Source of the DNA: Paenibacillus pabuli NBRC 13638 | GTDB lineage: Bacteria; Bacillota; Bacilli; Paenibacillales; Paenibacillaceae | NCBI RefSeq assembly: GCF_001514495.1 | Contig: NZ_BCNM01000011.1 | Coordinates: 62,001 to 126,000 of the forward strand | DNA: 64,000 nt | Direction of reading: 5' to 3' | In this document: positions 1-8,284 of the stretch, piece after piece | How the letters are laid out: every line of letters starts with the position of its first letter | Position numbering within the stretch: the first letter of the stretch is position 1 | The notes under the pieces: model-generated | What the model saw: only the letters and a program-made list of their open reading frames with translations | Database searches by the model: none | Told to the model about the DNA's origin: nothing | Position numbers and translations under genes: made by a program

Positions 1-1301
1 CAACGACTCCGGACTTGCTGCCTGTATTGAAACAGGTCGGCGTTGTGGATTCAGGGGGCCAGGGGCTTGTATATATTTACGAGGGCTTTATGGAGGTTCT
101 GCTACAGAGTGACGGAGTGAGTCGGGCATCTTTGCAAAAAGATGTACAACCATCCGCAGCCGCATCTGCTTTGAAACCAGCTGCACCGGCAGAGGTGGTT
201 TCTGCGAAGCCTGCACAGCAGGTCATTGTGCCAGAGATGCCCATGTCTGCCCAGGCGAGACTGGAAACGGAAGATATTGAGTTCCTGTATGACATGGAAT
301 TCTTCATTAACCGGGAGCTGGGAGAGAACGCAGGGGTTGCATTCGATGACGAAGCATTCCGGAAAGCGTTGTCAGTTAATGGGGATTCCATCATTATTAT
401 TGCTGATGATGAAGTGATCAAGGTGCATGTGCATTCCAAGACACCTGGGGATGTATTAAATCTGGCTCTTCGTTATGGAGAAATCACACAGATTCACATT
501 CTCAACATGCGGGAGCAGCATCGTGATCTGCTGACAGCAGGCATGGACATTGCGCCTTCGCCTGAACTGTTCGCAGAGATCCCGCCTGAAGCGACGCGCA
601 GTCTGGAACAAGCCGAGCCACCCGCAGATGAGATGGCCCCATATGGTTTTATCGCCGTATCTTCCGGCGAGGGGATTGCGGAGATTTTTCAAAGTCTAGG
701 CGTGGATGTGGTTCTGTCTGGTGGACAGACGATGAATCCAAGCACTGAAGATTTTGTGAAAGCGGTGCGTTCAATCGCAGCAGAACAGGTATTTATTTTG
801 CCGAACAACTCCAATATTGTACTTGCTGCGCAGCAGGCTCGGGAATTGCTTGAAGATGAGCGCCGAATTACGGTGATTCCGAGCAAAACGATTCCTCAGG
901 GCATGGCAGCGGCTTTTGCTTTCCAGGAGGATGAGTCTGCGGAAACCAACCGTGACCATATGCTTGAAGCGATTAGCCGGGTACAGTCCGGTCAAGTGAC
1001 TCATGCGGTCAGAGATACGCAATATGATGAGCTTGATATCAAAGCGGGACACTACATCGGTATCCACAACTCCAAAATTGTAGCAACGGACGAAAGCATG
1101 CTGCACGCATGTGAAGGCCTGCTGCAACAGATGATGGAAAGCGGAGATGAAGTGGTGACCATCCTTGAAGGGGATGAGGCTACCCCAGAAATTACTGCTG
1201 CGCTTGTAGCATGGCTTGAAGAACAATACCCTGATGCTGAGGTTGAGGTGCATCTTGGAGGACAGCCGGTGTATTATTATCTGTTCTCTGTAGAGTCCTA
1301 A
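1..1301 (+). CDS. fakA: Fatty acid kinase subunit FakA (YloV/DAK2 family), 3' part
   Basis: The reading frame is open from the window edge (first full codon at base 3, TPDLLPVLKQVG), so the gene begins upstream and only about 432 residues are visible. The piece contains the end of the DAK2 kinase domain (VVDSGGQGLVYIYEGF), a linker rich in Ala and Pro, and the C-terminal FakA-like domain. FakA phosphorylates fatty acids bound by DegV/FakB proteins, which feeds exogenous fatty acids to phospholipid synthesis. The next gene is a DegV protein, which is the classical partner, 77 bp downstream on the same strand. The match to the family is strong. Only the kinase N-terminus is missing. Confidence 0.93.
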   Translation, partial: TTPDLLPVLKQVGVVDSGGQGLVYIYEGFMEVLLQSDGVSRASLQKDVQPSAAASALKPAAPAEVVSAKPAQQVIVPEMPMSAQARLETEDIEFLYDMEFFINRELGENAGVAFDDEAFRKALSVNGDSIIIIADDEVIKVHVHSKTPGDVLNLALRYGEITQIHILNMREQHRDLLTAGMDIAPSPELFAEIPPEATRSLEQAEPPADEMAPYGFIAVSSGEGIAEIFQSLGVDVVLSGGQTMNPSTEDFVKAVRSIAAEQVFILPNNSNIVLAAQQARELLEDERRITVIPSKTIPQGMAAAFAFQEDESAETNRDHMLEAISRVQSGQVTHAVRDTQYDELDIKAGHYIGIHNSKIVATDESMLHACEGLLQQMMESGDEVVTILEGDEATPEITAALVAWLEEQYPDAEVEVHLGGQPVYYYLFSVES

Positions 1302-1378
1302 TAGAGGTTGTTCATAAAGCCCTCAATTGACTTTTTGAGCATACACTAATAGCATTTCAGCAAAGAGGAGGGGATCAG

Positions 1379-2242
1379 ATGAGCCAAAAGGTTGCGATCG
1401 TAACCGATAGCACGGCAGATATACCGGAAGAATTGATCCGTAAATACGGGATTCATATTGTTCCGCTGCGTGTTTTGTTCGGGGAAGAAGCTTACGCGGA
1501 CGGCGTTGATCTGACTTCGGAACAGTTCTATGCAAAATTGGAGAAGGCATCTGTGCTGCCCACAACCTCACAGCCTTCTCCCACCGATTTTATGAGTATC
1601 TATAATTCGCTGTTGGATGAGGACCCCGAGCGACCGATTGTATCGATTCATTTGTCTTCCGGCATGAGCGGGACCTATCAATCGGCACTGCTCGGCAAAT
1701 CATTGCTGGAACGTGAGGGCGATATAACGGTACTGGATTCAAAGTCTGCGTCCTATGGATATGGTTTATTGGTTGTACAGGCTGCCGAGCTTGCCGAACA
1801 AGGCAAATCCGCTGCGGAAATCGCTGCGGCTGTAGCTGCCATGCAGCAGAGCCGCAAGCTGTTCTTTCTCGTAGATACATTGGAGTATTTGCAGAAAGGC
1901 GGTCGGATTGGCAAGGCTGCGGCCATTTTGGGAACACTGCTGAATATTAAACCGATCCTGTCCATTGATGAGGAAGGCGTTATTTACGCAGTGGAGAAAG
2001 TCAGAGGTCACAAAAAAGCCATGGCACGCATTATCGAGCTGTTTCAGCAGGATCTGGCGGGTCAACGTGTCAATCTGGCGGTAGGTCATACCGCAGACCC
2101 CGGATCAGCGATCGCTTGTGCAGAGCAATTACGCGAGCATTTTACACTGAATGAAGTGATATATACCAATATTGGAGCCGTTATTGGCAGCCATGTTGGG
2201 CCAGGCGTAATTGCCATCTTTATGTGGCCTGTTCCGGAATGA
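1379..2242 (+). CDS. DegV family fatty-acid-binding protein (FakB-like)
   Basis: 287 residues, the usual length of the family. It starts at an ATG preceded by AAAGAGGAGGGG. The N-terminus IVTDSTADIP is the DegV signature. TTSQPSPTDF and the SIHLSSGMSGTYQSA segment are the usual lipid head-group and acyl-binding regions, followed by LDSKSASYGYG. DegV proteins bind a single fatty acid and present it to FakA. Adjacency to fakA supports this role. It ends 10 bp before recG, so the three genes probably form one operon. Which fatty acid it binds cannot be told from the sequence. Confidence 0.93.
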   Translation: MSQKVAIVTDSTADIPEELIRKYGIHIVPLRVLFGEEAYADGVDLTSEQFYAKLEKASVLPTTSQPSPTDFMSIYNSLLDEDPERPIVSIHLSSGMSGTYQSALLGKSLLEREGDITVLDSKSASYGYGLLVVQAAELAEQGKSAAEIAAAVAAMQQSRKLFFLVDTLEYLQKGGRIGKAAAILGTLLNIKPILSIDEEGVIYAVEKVRGHKKAMARIIELFQQDLAGQRVNLAVGHTADPGSAIACAEQLREHFTLNEVIYTNIGAVIGSHVGPGVIAIFMWPVPE

Positions 2243-2252
2243 GGGATTAGAC

Positions 2253-4298
2253 ATGAAATGGGAAGAAATATCGGTTAAACAAATTAGCGGCGTGAGTGCT
2301 CTCAAAGAGGGAGAGCTTCACGCCTTTGGCATCTCTACTGTAAAAGACCTGCTTGAATACTATCCGTTCCGTTACGAGGATTATCGCCTGCGTTCGCTCA
2401 GCGAAGTGAAGGATGGGGATAAAATTACGGTGCAGGGCAAAGTAATGGGCATTCCGGTGTTACAGCGTTACGGTAAAAAATCACGTCTTACCTGTAAAAT
2501 CATGACGGAAGAGTGGATGATTTCAGCCACCTGGTTTAATCGGCATTTTCTGAAGGACCAGCTTACGCCTAACCGGGAGATTGTCATTACCGGGAAATGG
2601 GAACAAAAGCGCATGCAGATGACCGTAACGGACTCCGAATTCCCGGATAAAGGGGAAGGGCGTTCGGGCACGCTGCAGCCCGTGTATTCGGTAACCGGGA
2701 AGCTTACGCAATCCTGGATGCGCAAAACGATTCATCAGGGCTTAGTTCAATTTGGGGACATGATTCCCGAAATCCTGCCTCAATCACTCATGAAGAAATA
2801 TGGATTTATGCCTCGCAAACAGGCGATTGCCGGGATTCATCGCCCGCAGGATAACCGGGAAGGCCAGCAAGCCAGGCAGCGGATGGTGTATGAGGAGCTA
2901 TTTTTGTTTCAACTCAAGATGCAGGCTTATCGTGCTTTGAACCGGGATCGTATGGATGGTGTAGTGCACACAACGGATAATACGACGATTCGCGAGTTTG
3001 TTCGCAGCTTGCCATTTGAACTGACGGATGCACAGAAGAAGGTAGAGCTTGAAATTCTGCATGATATGCGTTCACCGTATTCGATGAACCGGCTGCTGCA
3101 GGGAGATGTAGGCTCAGGTAAAACGGTTATTGCGGCGATTGCCCTGTATACAACCGTTCGATCCGGTTTTCAGGGGGCTCTGATGGTGCCTACGGAGATT
3201 CTGGCAGAACAGCATATGCGCTCACTGCAAAAGCTGTTTGAACCTTTTGGCGTCACTGTGGGGCTGTTAACGGGCAGTGTCAATGGGCGCAAGCGCAAAG
3301 ATCTGATTGCATCCCTGCAGATGGGCATGATCGATATCGTGGTGGGTACACACGCTTTGATTCAGGAGGATGTATTTTTCCGTGATCTGGGTCTTGTTGT
3401 TACGGATGAACAGCATCGCTTCGGTGTGAACCAGCGCAGCATTTTGCGGCGTAAAGGGTATAACCCGGATGTGTTAACGATGACGGCGACGCCCATTCCG
3501 CGAACATTGGCCATTACGGCTTTTGGTGATATTGAAGTATCGACCATCTCGGAACGTCCCAAGGGACGGATTCCGATCTCAACGTACTGGGTCAAGCATG
3601 ACATGATGGACCGGGTACTTGGTTTTATTTCGCGAGAAGTGGACCAGGGGCGTCAGGCCTATCTGATCTGCCCGCTCATTGAAGAGTCGGAGAAGCTGGA
3701 TGTACAGAATGCGATTGACCTGCATATCCAGATGCAGCAGAACTTTCCGAAGTACCGCGTAGGTCTGCTGCATGGACGGATGACGGCTGCTGAGAAGGAA
3801 GAGATGATGCGTGACTTTTACAGCAACGAAATTCAGCTTCTGGTTTCCACAACGGTTGTGGAGGTCGGGGTCGATGTACCCAACGCAACGCTGATGGTCA
3901 TTATGGATGCGGACCGCTTCGGTCTGTCGCAGCTGCACCAGCTTCGTGGCCGGGTCGGCCGGGGCGCTCATGCCTCCTATTGTGTGCTCATTGCCGACCC
4001 CAAGACAGAGGTGGGACAGGAGCGCATGAAGGTCATGACGGAAACGGAAGATGGATTCGAAGTATCGCGTCGAGATCTGGATTTGCGGGGACCGGGAGAC
4101 TTCTTCGGTACAAAGCAAAGTGGATTACCCGAGTTCCGGCTTGCTGACATGGTGGCGGATTTTGCCGTATTGGAGCAGGCGCACGATGATGTATCCAGTT
4201 TGATTGCGGACGCCAGCTTCTGGACGTCGGTTGACTACGCTCCTTTACGTGACTTTTTGCAGCAGCAGCAAGTATTCCAGGGTGATCTGATCGATTAA
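2253..4298 (+). CDS. recG: ATP-dependent DNA helicase RecG
   Basis: 681 residues, the normal RecG length. The start ATG at 2253 (MKWEEISVKQISGV) is preferred over an in-frame ATG 42 bp upstream that lies inside the DegV gene. The N-terminal wedge/OB region is followed by the two SF2 helicase domains. Walker A is GDVGSGKT, the motif II box is DEQHRFG, and motif III is TATPIPRT. The RecG-typical motif VI stretch QLHQLRGRVGRG and the C-terminal TRG region (DLRGPGDFFGTKQSG) are present. RecG remodels stalled forks and branches Holliday junctions. It follows the DegV gene closely, an arrangement known in Bacilli. Confidence 0.97.
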   Translation: MKWEEISVKQISGVSALKEGELHAFGISTVKDLLEYYPFRYEDYRLRSLSEVKDGDKITVQGKVMGIPVLQRYGKKSRLTCKIMTEEWMISATWFNRHFLKDQLTPNREIVITGKWEQKRMQMTVTDSEFPDKGEGRSGTLQPVYSVTGKLTQSWMRKTIHQGLVQFGDMIPEILPQSLMKKYGFMPRKQAIAGIHRPQDNREGQQARQRMVYEELFLFQLKMQAYRALNRDRMDGVVHTTDNTTIREFVRSLPFELTDAQKKVELEILHDMRSPYSMNRLLQGDVGSGKTVIAAIALYTTVRSGFQGALMVPTEILAEQHMRSLQKLFEPFGVTVGLLTGSVNGRKRKDLIASLQMGMIDIVVGTHALIQEDVFFRDLGLVVTDEQHRFGVNQRSILRRKGYNPDVLTMTATPIPRTLAITAFGDIEVSTISERPKGRIPISTYWVKHDMMDRVLGFISREVDQGRQAYLICPLIEESEKLDVQNAIDLHIQMQQNFPKYRVGLLHGRMTAAEKEEMMRDFYSNEIQLLVSTTVVEVGVDVPNATLMVIMDADRFGLSQLHQLRGRVGRGAHASYCVLIADPKTEVGQERMKVMTETEDGFEVSRRDLDLRGPGDFFGTKQSGLPEFRLADMVADFAVLEQAHDDVSSLIADASFWTSVDYAPLRDFLQQQQVFQGDLID

Positions 4299-4412
4299 TT
4301 GGGGCTGTGGCTGTGTGGTATTCCACATTTTCCGTGGGAAAATGTCAAGTGTACAGGCCCTCCTGTCATATGAATAAGAAGTGAGTTCATTATTCAGGAG
4401 GTGCTGTACGTT

Positions 4413-4700
4413 TTGGGTTACCAACAATATGGAATAAGTCCGCAGCTGGTAGAGCGGATCAAAACAAAGATGAAAAATCCCGCTGTCAAAGAGCGTATCA
4501 AAAAGCTGATCGATGGGGTCACCAAATCAGATCTGCAGGATAAGGCCAAAGTGAGAAGGCTGGTCAAGTCATCAGCGGTCATCATGAATGAGAATTTTTC
4601 TGCGGCTCAGGAGGAACAATTCGTCGCTTTTGTCCTCGCGCAGAAGATCGATCCGAACAATACGTTTCATTTGATTAAGCTGTGGGGCATGTTTAGGTGA
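4413..4700 (+). CDS. spoVIF: Stage VI sporulation protein F (SpoVIF/YjcC-like)
   Basis: 95 residues from a TTG start at 4413, spaced 10 nt from AGGAGGTG at 4396. A GTG at 4401 is in frame but overlaps that ribosome binding site. The sequence MGYQQYGISPQLVERIKTKM and the C-terminus NTFHLIKLWGMF match the small SpoVIF coat-assembly family, which acts late in sporulation. CATATGAATA at 4367 resembles a sigma-K -10 element but deviates from the consensus, so regulation by sigma-K is only an inference from the family. The gene is followed by a long palindrome and a strong terminator. Confidence 0.82.
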   Translation: MGYQQYGISPQLVERIKTKMKNPAVKERIKKLIDGVTKSDLQDKAKVRRLVKSSAVIMNENFSAAQEEQFVAFVLAQKIDPNNTFHLIKLWGMFR

Positions 4701-4703
4701 GGG

Positions 4704-4934
4704 ATTCGATGTAATGTTGGGTGGGTTAAAATGAACCACAGGGTGTTACACGTGGCCACTCCGAGTGCAGTACCATCTTCCGATCGCTGTTATCCCCGGA
4801 TTTTTTTGAATTACCCTTTGAAAGGGTAAAATCCGGTGATAAAGGCGAGCGCTTCGCTTCTCCAGATTGGTTCTGCACTCTCCGTTACTGTGTAACTGGG
4901 AGTTCATTTTATAAAAAACCAAATTACATCGAAT
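4704..4934. repeat. Long palindromic intergenic repeat, copy 1 (reverse orientation)
   Basis: The two ends are inverted copies of each other: ATTCGATGTAAT at 4704 is mirrored by ATTACATCGAAT ending at 4934. AAAATGAAC near 4728 pairs with GTTCATTTT near 4900. Inside, GAGTGCAG pairs with CTGCACTC, and the core ATCGCTGTTATCCCCGG pairs with the CCGG-TGATAAAGGCGA region. The core matches, on the other strand, the cores of the copies near 19031, 23750 and 25147. The whole element could fold into one imperfect hairpin of about 230 nt. No coding potential was seen. Confidence 0.8.
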
Positions 4935-4958
4935 GTGTATGAAGTAATTTTAGTGGTT

Positions 4959-5002
4959 GGGCGGTCCATAAGTCATGAATATGACTTATGGACCGCCCTT
5001 TT
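4959..5002 (+). terminator. Strong hairpin terminator
   Basis: A perfect 18-bp stem, GGGCGGTCCATAAGTCAT with its reverse complement at 4981-4998, around a short loop, followed by TTTTG. It lies 258 bp after spoVIF and closes that transcription unit. The T tract is short, so it may act in both directions. Confidence 0.75.
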
Positions 5003-5138
5003 GATTATTTGAGTCAAGAACAAGTATTTAATGATGCTTAAAAAAGTGATTATGCTTTACGAAACGGAGCGATTGCTATTGGTGAAGGTGGAGAATTTTG
5101 ATGGTTTGTGTTTGGGGAGATCCTCTGGTGTTATCCCA

Positions 5139-5393
5139 TCACTCTTTATTCTTAACAAAAAAAGAGCTGGTAGCTATTAATGATGCTATAAATACTAAAA
5201 TTAAAATGTTAGAAGGCACGGTTTCGTATATGTAGTTTTCAACGATTAGTACGAGGATCGAAATACTTAAAATCACTCTTAGCACATGAGCAGACGAGCG
5301 ATTAGGGTTTTTGGTACGTTTCGAGATAAAGTAAATGATGTATCACAAACCACTAAACAATAGAAGTGAACCTACGAGTAGCATTACAAACAT
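5139..5393 (-). pseudogene. Small membrane protein gene with an in-frame TGA
   Basis: Read on the minus strand, an ATG at 5393 has a well-placed GAAAGGTG seven bases upstream. The frame runs 84 codons to a stop at 5139. Codon 17 (5345-5343) is TGA. The product without that stop would be a hydrophobic protein with about three membrane segments (MFVMLLVGSLLLFSGL, then VLRVILSISILVLIV and ILILVFIASLIATSSFF). The family is not recognised. The intact ribosome site and otherwise open frame suggest recent inactivation by a single change, or translation from a later start. There is no sign of selenocysteine machinery. Confidence 0.5.
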
Positions 5394-5670
5394 TTAAATA
5401 CACCTTTCTTAAATAAATTATCTTGAACCAATTAGCAGAATGTACCAATTAATTATAACACAGTGGATTTCTGGAAGTCGGATTTTATGTAGATCAACGG
5501 TGAGCACAGCTATCGCTGCATATTTGAGCATTTCATTTTCACAAGATCGACTTTGCTTTCCTTCTGGCGGAGCGGTAAACTGTTGCATACGAGCATACAT
5601 GGATTTCAAGGTGAGAGAAGCGCTGCTTCGATGAGGGCGTTTATTTTTGACGGATGTGGAGGAAGTTAGA

Positions 5671-7341
5671 TTGACGGAGATGTTTACGATGCTGCTGGGG
5701 TTGTTTGAACGGGCGGCACTGCTGATTATATTTTTATTTTTTCTTTCAAGGGTACCGCGGTTTAGACAGATTTTGCAAAAGGGAAAATTGAGATGGCAGG
5801 AATACATTGCGGTTACGTTGTTATTCTGTGCATTTGCCATCTTTGGTACCTATACCGGTATTAATGTAGAAGGCTCGCTGGTGAACGTACGCATTATAGC
5901 GATCTTGTCTGGCGGCATTTTGTTTGGAGCGCCTGTGGGGATCATTACGGGGATTGTTTCCGGGGTGCATCGGTATTTGATCGATATGGATGGGGTTACG
6001 GCGATCCCATGTCTAATCACGAGTATCCTTGCAGGTCTGGTGTCCGGGTATATCCATAAGTATACGCCCAAGTCGAAGCGCTGGATGATCGGTATTGCCG
6101 CAGGAATGATCTGTGAGGCGCTTACGATGCTGCTTATCCTGCTATATTCCTATCCTGATCCACTGGGGGCTGATATCGTCTCGAAGATTGCGCTGCCGAT
6201 GATATTGGGTGAAGTGAATATTGGGCTGATCGTGCTGCTGGTACAGAGTGTGGAAGGGGAAAAGGAAATGATTGCAGCGCGTCAGGCCAAGCTGGCGCTG
6301 GAGATTGCCAACAAGACCTTGCCTTACTTCCGTTCCATTGATGAGGACTCTCTGCGGACGATCTGCCGAATTATACAGGAGGATATTCAGGCTGATGCGG
6401 TTGCAATTACAGATACCCGAAATGTACTGGCTTATGTGGGATTCGGTGAGGAACGATATCACATCGGCAATGAAATTATTAGTGAGATGACGAAGAAGAC
6501 CATCTCCAGCGGAGAGATTACGATCAGCAATGATGTAATTGATGAAAAGACACCGGATATTCACTCCCTGCTGATCATTCCGCTCAAAGAGCGGGGCGAA
6601 GTGACGGGGGCTCTGAAAATCTATTACCGTAAAGCGTACAAGATTACGTATCCGTTGCAAACGATGGCTGTGGGCCTGTCCCAGATTATTTCCACCCAGA
6701 TGGAAGTATCACGTGTGGAGGAGATCAAGGCTGCGGCCAATAAGGCGGAGCTGCGTGCATTACAAACCACGATTCATCCTCATTTTCTATTCAATGCACT
6801 GAACGCGATTGCTTCATCCATTCGCACCAAGCCGGATCGGGCGCGTGAGCTGATTGTGAATCTGTCTGGATATATGCGTTATAACCTGGAGCTGTCGGAT
6901 GAGCTTATTGATATTCATAAGGAGTTGGAGCAGGTCCGCAATTATGTGGAAATTGAGAAGGCGCGATTCGGCAGCAGGCTCAACGTCATCTATGATATTG
7001 ATGAGGTGGCTGTGCATATTCCAAGTCTGGTCATCCAGCCGCTGGTGGAAAATGCCATTATCCACGGTATCCTTAAGGTCAAAGGACCCGGGACCGTACG
7101 AATTCGGGTACAGGACTATCCTGACTTTGTACGAATTGGGGTCAGTGATACAGGAGCGGGCATTGGAGCCGACATTATTGAACGGGTGTACCATGACCGG
7201 ATGCCTGGCAACCAAATCGGGTTGTACAATGTGCATCGGCGGGTGAAGCTCATTTATGGACAGGGGCTTACAATTACCCGGCTGGAGCAAGGAACTGATA
7301 TTTTATTTGATGTACCCAAAGGAGATGCAGTGACAAGGTGA
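5671..7341 (+). CDS. LytS-type sensor histidine kinase (5TMR-GAF-HisKA-HATPase)
   Basis: 556 residues from a TTG at 5671 placed six bases after GGAGGAA. A TTG at 5647 is an alternative. Residues 1-185 are a 5TMR-LYT membrane domain with the segments FLFFLSRV, GILFGAPVGIITGIVSGVHR and MILGEVNIGLIVLLV. A GAF domain follows at about 200-340. The kinase box HPHFLFNALNAI begins with the likely phospho-His near residue 369. The HATPase N box is PLVENAIIHG, with DTGAGIG later. This is the LytS/YpdA/BtsS class, whose known ligands include pyruvate. It is cotranscribed with the LytTR regulator 10 bp downstream and is next to an OFA-family transporter. Confidence 0.92.
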   Translation: MTEMFTMLLGLFERAALLIIFLFFLSRVPRFRQILQKGKLRWQEYIAVTLLFCAFAIFGTYTGINVEGSLVNVRIIAILSGGILFGAPVGIITGIVSGVHRYLIDMDGVTAIPCLITSILAGLVSGYIHKYTPKSKRWMIGIAAGMICEALTMLLILLYSYPDPLGADIVSKIALPMILGEVNIGLIVLLVQSVEGEKEMIAARQAKLALEIANKTLPYFRSIDEDSLRTICRIIQEDIQADAVAITDTRNVLAYVGFGEERYHIGNEIISEMTKKTISSGEITISNDVIDEKTPDIHSLLIIPLKERGEVTGALKIYYRKAYKITYPLQTMAVGLSQIISTQMEVSRVEEIKAAANKAELRALQTTIHPHFLFNALNAIASSIRTKPDRARELIVNLSGYMRYNLELSDELIDIHKELEQVRNYVEIEKARFGSRLNVIYDIDEVAVHIPSLVIQPLVENAIIHGILKVKGPGTVRIRVQDYPDFVRIGVSDTGAGIGADIIERVYHDRMPGNQIGLYNVHRRVKLIYGQGLTITRLEQGTDILFDVPKGDAVTR

Positions 7342-7351
7342 TGAACGGTCA

Positions 7352-8164
7352 ATGAGAGCCCTTATTGTTGAAGATGAGATTCCGGCAAGTGAGGAACTGA
7401 ATTATTTGATACAGGAACATAGCCACATTGAAGTCGTGGATTGTCTGGAAGATGGGCTGGATGTGCTGAAGTTTCTGCAAGAGCAGGAAGTCGACGTTAT
7501 TTTTCTCGATATTAACATTCCATCGCTGGATGGCATGATGCTGGCGCATCATATTGGGAAGTTTGCGAGCAAGCCATATATCGTATTTACCACTGCGTAC
7601 AAGGAACATGCAGCGGAGGCCTTTGAGCTTGAGGCGTTTGACTATATTCTGAAGCCCTATGATGAGAAACGAATTGCAGCAATGCTGAATAAACTCGAAA
7701 CGGCGTTCAAACGGGATCATGAGCAGGTGGAACGTGAACGTGGCAGTGATGATGGACAGGCTCACCATACGGCTCAGGCAAACGATGAATGGTCTGCATC
7801 AGGCATGCAGGCACGCGGGTCCAATGACCAGACAGAGCGACGCATCAATTTGCTTCGCAATGACAATATTATTGTGACAGACACTGCCGATATTTATTAT
7901 GCCGAAGCTCAAGAGAAAGTGACAAAGGTGTATACCAAAAACGGGGAGTTTACGATGCCGGTCAGTATTTCGGATTTTCACGGGCGTTTGCCGCAGGAAA
8001 CCTTTTTCCGCTGCCATCGTTCTTACGTCGTAAATTTGTCTCAAATTCGTGAAATTGTACCCTGGTTTAACAATACGTACCTGCTTCGATTGCGTGATCT
8101 GGAGGCTGAAGTGCCCGTTAGCCGGGGCAAGGTCAAGGAATTTAGGCAGCTCATGCGCATCTAG
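7352..8164 (+). CDS. LytTR-family response regulator
   Basis: 270 residues. An N-terminal receiver domain (VEDEIPA acidic pair, phospho-Asp D53 in FLDINIPSLDG, and KPYDEKR) is joined by a poorly conserved, polar linker (about 125-155) to a C-terminal LytTR DNA-binding domain ending CHRSYVVNLSQI and VPVSRGKVKEF. LytTR regulators bind two direct repeats about 21 bp apart, just upstream of a poor -35. Such a repeat is present 2 bp after this gene ends, ahead of the MFS gene. It is the partner of the LytS-type kinase upstream. Confidence 0.93.
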   Translation: MRALIVEDEIPASEELNYLIQEHSHIEVVDCLEDGLDVLKFLQEQEVDVIFLDINIPSLDGMMLAHHIGKFASKPYIVFTTAYKEHAAEAFELEAFDYILKPYDEKRIAAMLNKLETAFKRDHEQVERERGSDDGQAHHTAQANDEWSASGMQARGSNDQTERRINLLRNDNIIVTDTADIYYAEAQEKVTKVYTKNGEFTMPVSISDFHGRLPQETFFRCHRSYVVNLSQIREIVPWFNNTYLLRLRDLEAEVPVSRGKVKEFRQLMRI

Positions 8165-8165
8165 A

Positions 8166-8196
8166 GGCATTTCATTCCGCATTTGATGCAACTCAT
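8166..8196 (+). promoter_or_regulatory. Candidate LytTR direct-repeat operator
   Basis: GGCATTTCAT (8166-8175), then 11 bases, then TGCAACTCAT (8187-8196), giving a 21-bp period. A third related half, GCATTTGAT, lies between them. From memory, the YpdB target of E. coli is GGCATTTCAT repeated with an 11-base gap in front of yhjX, so the first half is identical to that motif. The second half ends about ten bases before the -35 position of the TATGAT box at 8229. Confidence 0.6.
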
Positions 8197-8205
8197 GCTC
8201 AAATC

Positions 8206-8234
8206 GGTGTAATGAATCCCCTTTCATGTATGAT
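8206..8234 (+). promoter_or_regulatory. Probable activated promoter of the OFA transporter
   Basis: TATGAT at 8229-8234 is a good -10 box. The hexamer 17 bases upstream is GGTGTA, a poor -35, as expected for an activator-dependent promoter. The predicted operator half ends at 8196. The leader to the ATG is about 45 nt. Confidence 0.45.
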
Positions 8235-8284
8235 TAGCTTGTGAACGCATTCATATATATGACATCGGCAAAGGGGAGATCACG

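Noticed and set aside
771..1253. 160-codon minus-strand frame
   Set aside because: Lies wholly within fakA on the other strand, no ribosome site, not protein-like in pattern. Shadow of a real gene.
3579..4118. 179-codon minus-strand frame in recG
   Set aside because: Antisense shadow of conserved RecG motifs.
5343..5345. Selenocysteine reading of the in-frame TGA
   Set aside because: No SECIS-like hairpin follows directly and the residue would fall in a membrane helix. A pseudogene is simpler.
5418..5840. 140-codon minus-strand frame
   Set aside because: Overlaps the start of the LytS-type kinase and has no family resemblance.
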